From Camarhynchus parvulus (Eukaryota > Chordata > Aves > Passeriformes > Thraupidae), in contig NC_044577.1 of assembly GCF_901933205.1 (NCBI RefSeq), forward strand, positions 3,421,321-3,485,320: a stretch of DNA of 64,000 nucleotides, written 5' to 3'. This document shows positions 55,324 to 64,000 of this stretch, in pieces. The translations under genes and the position numbers were made by a program. Numbering within the stretch: the first letter of the stretch is position 1; every line of letters begins with the position of its first letter. The notes beneath the pieces were generated by a model that did no database searches, was not told where the DNA came from, and was given only the letters and a program-made list of their open reading frames with translations.

Positions 55324-58300
55324 ATTGCTTTTCAGGTGTGCTTTCCCTGCTTCGGGAGGGCTTTAATGAGTCAGTGGGAATATTGTGACTAACTCAGGAT
55401 ATGTTATAGGGAGAGAAGAGACTGGAAAAGGGGAAAGAGAGATCCAATGGTCACACTTTGTACTTGTTTCTATGCCCCAGACTCCAGCAGAGGAGCAGAT
55501 GACTTGGGCAGATCAAGGCAAAACTGGCATCTCCCCCCTTAGCCTGAGGCTCTTAGCCTGCCTTAGTGCCTAGGGAGACTGTTCAACCATGCAGGTTTGG
55601 GTTTTTGGGAGGGGTGGTTGTTTTTGGGGGAGGCAATTCCTGAAAGATGAAAGGTAGGAACTGTAATTTGTATATTGTTGAATTAGCTTGCAGGTTTTAA
55701 TAAGTACAATAAATACTACAGCATCAGCTTTTTTTTTTTTTTTTCTCCTCCTTCACCTGTGACAGCTTCAGTTTACAGACTCCATTCTTCTTGTGGAAAT
55801 TTTATTGTGTGACCGTTTCCTTGTTTAGTAATACGGTGGCTTGGGAGGAAGCAACTTTATACTTTTGATCTAATTTTAAAGCCTCAGAATAGGTCATTCA
55901 CTCCTCCAAACAATTTCTGAAGATTTTCAAATAAGGCATAACTTGATTTAGAAGGTGAGGAGTAAAGTGTCAGGGCCAAAACTTTGAAGGAGCTTTTATG
56001 TGTAACCTTATTGGGATTTTTAATGGGCTAAATACAGCACTGTAGGCAGAAGCTGTAAGCTGAGAAGCCCTCCATCTCAGCAGATCCTTGGGGATATGCC
56101 CTTGGGAGGGTTTCAGACTGCAAGAAAATGTGGAAAAACAAGAAGATTGCTCTGCAGGGATGGACATAATGTAGGGAGAGGTTGGGAAAGATAAATCCTT
56201 CTGGCCCCCTTCATTATGAGAGTAAAACGACACTTTTGGCTAGGAGCCAGTGAAACCTGGGAGATCTAGGATGGTGCAGACAGGACTAGCAACAAGTTTT
56301 GTCAGGGAATGGATTGGATGAGTGCAGATCTGCCTCAGCTCTGTGGTTTTTGTTCTGAATACAGAGCATTAACCCCTCTGTTCCTGCTGCTTTCCAGAAG
56401 CAGAAACGCGGCTGAGCCACTCAACCCCTCAGAGCAGATGGGAAAAAAAACTGCAGTGGATTTTAATTAAACTTGGGAAAACAAGCGGAGGTAGAGGAAT
56501 GCTGTGACAGGAGGTGTAGGATTGCTGGAGGAGCATGTTGTTGTGATGCTGACCTGATGATACAGAGGTTAACAGCCATCCCATCTTCCCCACGCAGTCA
56601 AAATTCAGCAGCAGCGTGGAGAAGGAGGGAGCTGCCAGCCAGATTGGCTCCCTCATAAGGAGCATTCAAACAAACAAAAAATGTAATTTTTTTTATCAAT
56701 AGAAACTGAAAATTATTTTTAGCAAAGAGTGCTGCAGTCCATCATCCCAACAGGTGATTTTGATTTCATAATTGGACGTTTTGGTTTCACCTGTGTTGGC
56801 CCACCAAGGTATGGCAGAGATGGTGTTTTCAAGGAGACAGGAAAAATGCCAGTCATTTTGAAAGCCTTAACTCTTAAATTAACTGAAATGCTGCACCTTT
56901 CTTATTTCTATAGAAACTAATTTTTCTGTAACTGCTAATTTATCGAGCCTGTGATAGGCACAAAGTTTGACTTTTGAAATTAGACTTCAAGGGCAAGTTT
57001 TTCAAAAGCTTTTGGGGTTGTTCTGCTCCTCTCACAGCACATCCACAGCATGGTCAGAGACATGAATGCAGCTTCTGGGCCAGCTCTAAATGAGCTGGTG
57101 TGTGCAGGCAGGGAGGGCCAGCAGTGCACAGGATTTGGCTATCAACCCTCCCAGCCCAGGGCAGCCCTGGCACTGCAGCTGTGCCCTGGCACCCAGAGAG
57201 AAAGGGAGCAGCAGACAGAGGAACCTCCAGGCTGAACATGCTCAGCAGCCTGTGGGCACTTGCACAATCCTATGATCTTCAGGGGATGGAATTTAATTTT
57301 TTTATGGAAGTTGCATGTAAACAAGCCAGGGTAGAATTTTGACCTGTAAATAGGATCTATTTGGGAATAAGCCTTTTCCAGAGCTATGTAATGATAGTTT
57401 TCATTTCTACAGTTGGAAGCAAATGAGGGCCACAATCCTAAAAAGGCTCACATGGAGGTTTTATTTAAGATTCACCAAGTACTGAAATTAGCCTGTAACT
57501 TGAGGGCTCTGAAGTTCAGTGTGCTCTTTTTGAGAGCCTCTGACCATGGAGTGTTTTACCTGGGAATTTTTGTGCTAACTGCTGTAAGCCTAGCCATGAT
57601 ACCTTTTTTGTTTGCAGAGCCTACAATTTAGTGTCAAGTCCAACTTTTTACTGCCAGGAGTTAGCAAGGAACACTTTATAATGATACAAGGTAGAGCTGT
57701 CAGGTTTATTAAAAACTCCTTTTTCTAACATGGAGGAATTAGCAGTTGTATTTTAGAATAGGAGGTCAGAATGATGAAAACACCCACGAAGGGTAACTCT
57801 GAACAGCCTGATGTCACTGAAGCTTTCAGCAACCAAAACCCCTAGAAAATGCTTCACAAGATTTAAGGACAGCAGGCATTTAATTTTACATCCCTTGGGG
57901 TTTTACACTGGCAATGCCCTAAGGAATGATACCACTGATAAAATTGGGATTTTTTCACGAAACTTATAACTAATCTTTTGTAGCATAGGAAGCAAAATAT
58001 GGGGAAAGAGTGCTGAGGTGTTAACTGTTGTAGTACCAAGGAATCATGAATGAAATCCAAATTGCCTGGTGTCTGAAGGCTTCTGAGGGCACTGGGGAAG
58101 TGTGAAAGGAGTTGCTGTTTGCAGTCAGGTGATCGCTCTCAGAACCGCGTCGAAGCTCCAGTTCTAATTTATGCTCTTACTTTGCTTGCCTTCAAATAAT
58201 ATCAGTCTCTACCGTTCCCAGGGTGCCGGTTATAAACCACACCAAACCTTTGAATCCTTGGGTCCCTTTTCTCTGACTTTTCCTCCTCTGGGGTATGAAG

Positions 58301-61300
58301 TACATGAGTGTTATCTGCCCACCTGGAGCAGATCTGAGAGGTGCTGTGGTCTGCAGGAATGAGAACTGGCTTGGAAGGCAGGAGATGGTGAAATCTACTT
58401 CTGGATCCCAGAGCAGACTTAAGCTGCTTCACTTTTCTGTTTTATTTTTCTCCCCAAGGAAGTTAAGGGGTAAGGATGTTTCCCTGCCAGCCTCCAGGAT
58501 AGGTGGTGGGCAGACAGTTGATTAAATCCCACCTGAGTCCAGGACAGGAATGTTCTTTAGAGGCTGTTCAGTGTCCTGGCACAACCACAGATGTCTTTCC
58601 GTGTGCTTGCTCTGTGTGGTGTGTGTGTGATCTGTGCTTTCTGCATTCCTGACTGTGTTTACTTGTGGCTCTGGAGAAGGAGATGTCACAAAGGTCAGCC
58701 AGCTCTGTGCATTTTCACACAGACATCTCCAAGCCCCAGGTTTCTTGTGGGGTGCCCTGGTGCTCTGAGGACACTTCCATGGTTAAATGTGGTCAAAGGC
58801 TGTGTGTCCACTGAACACCAAGAAGTCACTTACGGGAATCCTGCCTCTGGCTTTTGGCTTTTCTTCTGCAGTTTTACTTTATGAGCACCTTTCCTCCAGT
58901 TGGGGGAAAGGCTGGCAAACAAACACCCTCTCACCTGCCAGCAAGGACCACACCTTGGCCTTCCTAAGAGTCATAGCAGTCAATAATTTATTGCAGGGAG
59001 TACAAATCTGTTTTCCAGTTCTGCTCAGGCAGCAACCAAAGAACTCAAACCAATTGGTGATAATGCCTGTTAGAGTAACCTCTGACCTGAGAGCAGCTGT
59101 TCTAAATAAAAGCCAACTAGTCTTTGCTTTTTTATATTTTTTAAAATTCCTTAAATAGTACCAAAAACCTGTTGATCCTTCACAGTTTTGCTGTAGGAAG
59201 AAGTGATTGTTTTTCCATCCCTCAGGTAAGGGCCCAGGCTTGCATGGTGTGTCCCATTCCTGGCAGCAGGGAAAGGATAGGACCCTCATCCTTTGCCTGC
59301 TTGTTCTCATGTCCTTGCTACCACAGGCTGTGCGTTCCTCTTCTTCTGGTTGAGTTGTGTGACCAGGCTGGGCTTCAAAATGCAAATAAAAACCTGGAGC
59401 TGTGAAAAAACAGAGTTCAGAAGCTAAAACAGTGTTGTCTGCAAGAGGATTTGTTAACTTTCCAGTTTTTATGTAGCTGTTCTGGTTTAGAATGTAACCA
59501 ATACATCTCTCTTGAGCAGCTTTTATAAAAATTACTTAGTAAGAATCTTTTAAGAAAAGTAATGGAGAAAAATCACTTTCTTAAAAAAATCCTAGAAACT
59601 ATCCAAGCATATGTTTCTTTAGGATCTTTTCTTTTGTCTGTCTTTTTCCCTTTTTTTTTTCCTCTTTAGCAAACCTGTAGGTTTTCTTTTCTCTTTCAGT
59701 TCATAGGTCTTTAAGAAGATTGCTTCTTTCAGGGCGGGTGGGGAACTGTGTGAGTCAGCCTGCAGGACTTCAGCCCTAGCAATACTTGTGGAGTGAGGAG
59801 GAACCCCAGCTCCTGTTAATCCACTCTTTTCCAGCAGTATGCTCCCATGCACATTCATAACCTGGGATTAAAGCTGGTCTTGCTCAGTGTCCTGGCTGGA
59901 AGCTTGATGGGAAGGAAGGCTTTGCATGATGGATGACCGAGTGCAGCCCTGTGTCCTGGCATTTTCAGGGCAGATCACAACGTGCCTGTAACAAGTCCTG
60001 AGTTAATTACTGTGGTCACACCATTGGAGCTCTGGCCTGTCCCCAGAAGAGCAGGGTATGTAAGGGCTTGTTGTTTGCTAGGCAGTGAAACGAGCTGATG
60101 AGAAACCTTTGAGCTTCCTGCCCTGCCTTCAGTGGAAAGAATGTCAGCGCTTTAGGGAAAGGTAACAGCCAACAAGCTGTGGCTTCTGTGCAGCCATGGA
60201 CAGGAGTCCATGGAGGTGGACAGGTCAGGTCCTAACAATCTCTCCTCACCCTAATGTGTCTGCCTTCTGCCATTCTCTGCACTCCTTAAACCATCCTACT
60301 CCCTTCTTTAGTGGTGGTTTTCCTTTTGCTGTTTCACAGGGCATTGACAGCAGGTTCTGCCTTGCTGTGGGATGCTCTGGGTTGAATGCACGTAACCTTG
60401 TTGTAAAGTTGTAGGATATTAAAGCTTTCATAGATTAGTTGATCTCTCCCTGTCCTTCCCCTCCTCCTGTTTCTCTGTAGTTGTTTTTCTCATGGGAATG
60501 GGGGAAAGAAAAGGGTCAGTTTTTACTTTTTAGAGTGGATTTTGGGCATTAGAAACCAGGATCAATGGGAAGATTTTGACTGTATGTGAAAGACAAGTGC
60601 ACGTTATCTTTCCCTCTTCCCAGCTTGAGCTTGTATTTCTTTTTCCAAGAATCAATAAAGTAATTAAGATAAGTACAGGATTTTCTTCTCTCATAAATTA
60701 ATCTGTAAAAGGGAATTTTGTATAAGCAATTCCAGTAACATAAAACACTCTTGACTAAAACTTTCTCCATGCCAGACAAGGCCTATAATACTGCAAGAAA
60801 ATGACTTGAACATCACAAGTAAAACATGGAAATGAAGGCACAGGTAAGTCATGGAATTTTAGGATTTTTGAAGGACCAAAATAAGCAAGAAAGTAGAACA
60901 GGGGGGTGGTGGGCCATCTGAGTGTCCTCCCCCAAAGCTGGGGAGGCATAGCAATATGGTCCAGCTTTACTTGTTATCTGCCAAGAATTGCTTGTTCTGA
61001 AGATGATTAAGGACCACTGTCTTAGTAATAAATGGTTTCAGCTGGAATGGCTGATAAAAGATTGTCCACCTTCTGTGTGGAAGGATCTGTGAAGTTCTGC
61101 ACTGAATAATGCCATCCGCGTGGAGTTCATTTTGAGGAACTTCAGCCTTGCAGAGGCGAGGTATCTAGTCCAAACTAGTAATTTCATCTTGTACTGTAGG
61201 CTTCTCCAGAAACCAGCATCTCACAGAACAAGTGGGATGAAGTTATTTGCCCTCTGGAGACACTTATTTCTTTGGATTGACTTCACAGGGAACCTAGGCA

Positions 61301-62483
61301 GTGCTAGCAGGGACTTGGATAACTAGCTGTTAGATCTGTACAACTAGGTGGCATAAACTTGCCCTTGCAGCAGTAAATGGTGAAGTGATGGTTTAACTCC
61401 CCATGGGGAAGGACCAAGAGAGATGGGAATGTGTGCCCAAAACCATTTTGGAATTTGAGTATGGCAAAGCCACCTCTCATGTTGGTTACTTCAAATGCAG
61501 TGGTTGTTTTGATATACATGCTCATAACAGTAAGGATCTTTGTAGCAGCATCCAGGGTGCTGTGTGCTGGTGGAACTCTTGTGCTCTAGAGTGAGGAATT
61601 TGGTTAAATATACACACCACCAGATGATTCTGTCTGAGATTAAGCAGGGGATAAAAATGACAGACTTCTGTATGTTTGCTCAAATAACAGAGATGTAGTG
61701 ACTGCTGTACAAGCTTGATAGTACTTTTTATTCCTTCTGGTATTAACTGTGGTACCTGGAATCCTTACCAAGGAGCAAAGTCCTGAGCATATTTCTGGAA
61801 CTTCATAAATATGAAACACTTTCACTTTCCTCTGCTTATTTTGCTGATATGACAAACTAAACTAATCAACCTCACTGAAACATTAACACTGCTTATGCAA
61901 CATATCACTCAGGCTTATTGCTCTGTCTCCCATTGCCCATCTCCATTCTGATTACTTAGTCTGTGGACTTTAAGGAGTTTTGTGTGACTTTTACATGGAA
62001 TGGGGAAAAGGATCTCAGTCTGGCAAGTAGTTTGACTTACATCACGGTCAGAATTATGTCAAGGATCTTCCTTGTTCTTAGGTGGAAGAACACCTCCCTG
62101 AGTAGGAGCTGTGCCAGCTTTCACCTCCTTGCGGAAGTGACTGGACCAGCATCACACCCTTGGTTAGAGCAGATACTCATCTGCAGCTCAGCTGAGTCAC
62201 AGTGGCTTTTTGAGCCTTCAGTGGCTGCCTCTGGCCCCATCCTTGGGCAGCACAGCTGCTTCACACAGGGCTGGCTTCACTCGAGGAGCCTTTGTGGGTT
62301 AAGAGCCAATTTAGCATTTGTGAGGTTGTCACAAGTGATAGTACAGCCTGACAAACAGCATAGTGGATGAAAGGATGCAGTCCCTCTACTGCAGTTCTCT
62401 GCCCTAGATGAGGTGCAGAGTCCAATTTTGAAGTTACTAGGTCTGAAGCTTCTCTTGATCACATCTTGAGCACATGATCATTC

Positions 62484-62517
62484 TTTTGAACAGCTCTTGC
62501 AAAAGAGCTGTTCAAAA
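62484..62517. repeat. Perfect 15-bp-stem hairpin
   Basis: TTTTGAACAGCTCTT (62484-62498), loop GCAA, then AAGAGCTGTTCAAAA (62503-62517). A GNRA-type tetraloop closes it if transcribed. It is too short for a typical microRNA precursor. Confidence 0.95.
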
Positions 62518-64000
62518 AATTTAGAACATATAAAGCTTTATTTAAATGTGTCTGAGGCGTTGCCTCTATCTTCCCCCTTTTCTGTTTATCCAAGAGGGAT
62601 TTCAGAGTGTGATGTGTTCTAATGATTGCTTGACTTGTGGGAGAGTATGGAATGCCAAAGGTGTGACAAACACCCCAACCCTTTAAAAATTTGGCTGCTT
62701 TTTTCCCTGCCAATACAGAAAAACTGAAGGTAGCAGGATGTAGGGGATGTGTAAGACCTGCCAGTGCCAAATCTGGGCTCATGAGTGCTGGTCCTGAGTG
62801 TGAGTGGTAGAGAGCTTACTTTATTTTAGCTCATAGTAATGTCTTGCTTTCTGCTGCCCGTAGATATTGGTTTGTTGGTTTTTTTTTTTTTTAACATGGA
62901 ATTTCATCTGAAAACATGAAAAGTTTGAATAAATACTCAAATATGAGGCCAGTCTGTTATCTTCAGTGTATTCCCCACTATCCATGTTGTATCTCCAGAT
63001 ACATAATATTGCAGGCTGACTAGACCTTTCCTCCCCCCATTTCCCCTAATCCATCAAACCACATCCAGACTGCTACAATTCTGAAGTTTTCTGTTATTGT
63101 TTGGTTTGTTGGTTTGGGATTTGATTTTTTTTAAAGTATGAACAAGTCCATATTCTCAGTAACAAATGCCCTGACACCCAGCCAACACTAAGTATAGAGT
63201 CCTGGCTACTGGTCATTTACCATTTCTTGTAAACTGTTTGTTTTTTTTTTTGCAAAGTTCCCTCACTAGATCCACAGTTAAGAGAGCAACCGAGTGTTAA
63301 TCTAATAAGCAGAAAGGGTGCAGAGAAGCTGCTGCAGCCTTTGACCAGCAAGGAGCAGTCCTGGTAGCATCTGTTGTGCGAGGATAAGGACTGGAAATGA
63401 CAAGGCCAGTTTTGGAGCAACGGTATCCATGTTTCTCTACCCTTGAGGACGAGGGGGACAAGTGCCTACATGTGTTGGATTTTGTTAGCTGGATCCAGTT
63501 GCTGTGTTGAGTTAATGAAGGTCATGCTATTCTGTGGAATGTTGGGAAAGCAGGAGAAGCCGAAACCGAGCTGGCCCATCCCCAGGCAAACTGGTTTTAA
63601 CCAGGAAAAAGTCAGAGAATGCTAAGAAACTTCTTGTACATCACCTCAGGCGGTTATGTATTCTGTTTCCTAGTTACATTTTTTTTTTCCTGGTATCAAT
63701 TCCAAAACAAACAAATGGAGAGAGAGAGAGAAGGGAGAAAGAGAAAAGCATTCCTTAAAATAACCCTTTAACATCTTGGGCCAAATTCTCTTCTCCTCAG
63801 GCCTGAAGATGCAGCCTGTCTGTGCTCATACTGATAGGGAGCACCCCAGATCCGTGCTGCAATGGTTGTAAAATGAAACACTGATCCCTTTTTCTTCGTT
63901 CAGATGTAGTGTCATAGGACTGTGGTCCATCTTAGGCACTACAGTAAATAAGAGCATAGGTGAGTAGGCAGTGCAGGTACAGACTTCCTGACAGACCTTT

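Larger units (their letters stand above)
19568..64000 (+). other. IKZF2: IKZF2 gene, 5' part (truncated by window edge)
   Basis: Gene span inferred from the TATA-predicted start (uncertain by kilobases within the CpG island), two coding exons and the onward intron. Only 46 complete codons of a protein of roughly 500-plus residues are present. The exons for the acidic linker, the four N-terminal zinc fingers and the C-terminal dimerisation fingers must lie to the right of 64000, since no TGEKPF/HTGERPF-type coding was found on reading the intron. Confidence 0.7.
52635..64000 (+). other. IKZF2: IKZF2 intron 3, to the right edge
   Basis: No further exon recognised on reading to the edge. T runs lie at 54236-54254, 55301-55323 and 55730-55744. 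A 24-bp palindrome lies at 53776-53799 and a 15-bp-stem hairpin at 62484-62517. A (GA)n patch lies at 63719-63750. No zinc-finger or acidic-linker coding was found, so the next coding exon is beyond 64000. Confidence 0.55.

Noticed and set aside
62484..62517. MicroRNA precursor
   Set aside because: The stem is only 15 bp. Canonical precursors need a stem of roughly 30 bp or more, and the flanks do not extend the pairing.

Overview
The window looks like a bird nuclear chromosome. The recognisable interspersed repeats are 5'-truncated CR1 LINEs plus a few very old amniote SINE/MITE relics. There are no Alu or L1 elements, and repeat density is low. No bacterial, viral or organellar gene organisation is seen.

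Layout. (1) 1 to ~19.4 kb: intergenic DNA upstream of one gene. I find no exon in it. It holds a ~35-copy (TAATA)n array, a 7-bp repeat array, two short tandem duplications, a CR1 tail and several ancient SINE relics. (2) ~19.4-21.7 kb: a strong CpG island with a TATA box (19538-19545), a ~530-bp degenerate GTGAG repeat, CGG/GCC triplet repeats, polypyrimidine tracts and candidate 5' untranslated exons. (3) 23351-23399 and 24121-24225: the first two coding exons of IKZF2 (Helios, an Ikaros-family zinc-finger transcription factor), plus strand. They are recognised from the protein start MEAEAVDGYIT and the downstream string [13 protein letters not shown], joined across a consensus intron. (4) 24226-64000: the next intron, at least 39.8 kb long. 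I found no further IKZF2 exon, and specifically none encoding the acidic linker or the zinc fingers, so the gene continues past the right edge.

Intron 3 contains two related CR1 copies (36.8 and 52.1 kb), a third possible antisense CR1 scrap, an old palindromic MITE-like relic (38.5 kb), a triplicated 47-bp repeat (31.6 kb), a CpG-rich pocket with a 12-bp repeat (46.6 kb), a 45-bp sequence apparently copied 1.2 kb away (48.4 to 49.6 kb), and several perfect inverted repeats. AT-rich stretches there could be regulatory, but this cannot be shown from one sequence.

Only one protein-coding gene is supported, with 46 complete N-terminal codons visible. Other long open frames are chance readings of GC-rich, tandem-repeat or CR1 DNA. 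I saw no sign of a novel multi-gene system. The most interesting points are the repeat-rich, TATA-containing IKZF2 promoter, the alternative 5' exon possibilities, the frame-neutral (symmetric) second coding exon, and the templated 45-bp duplication.
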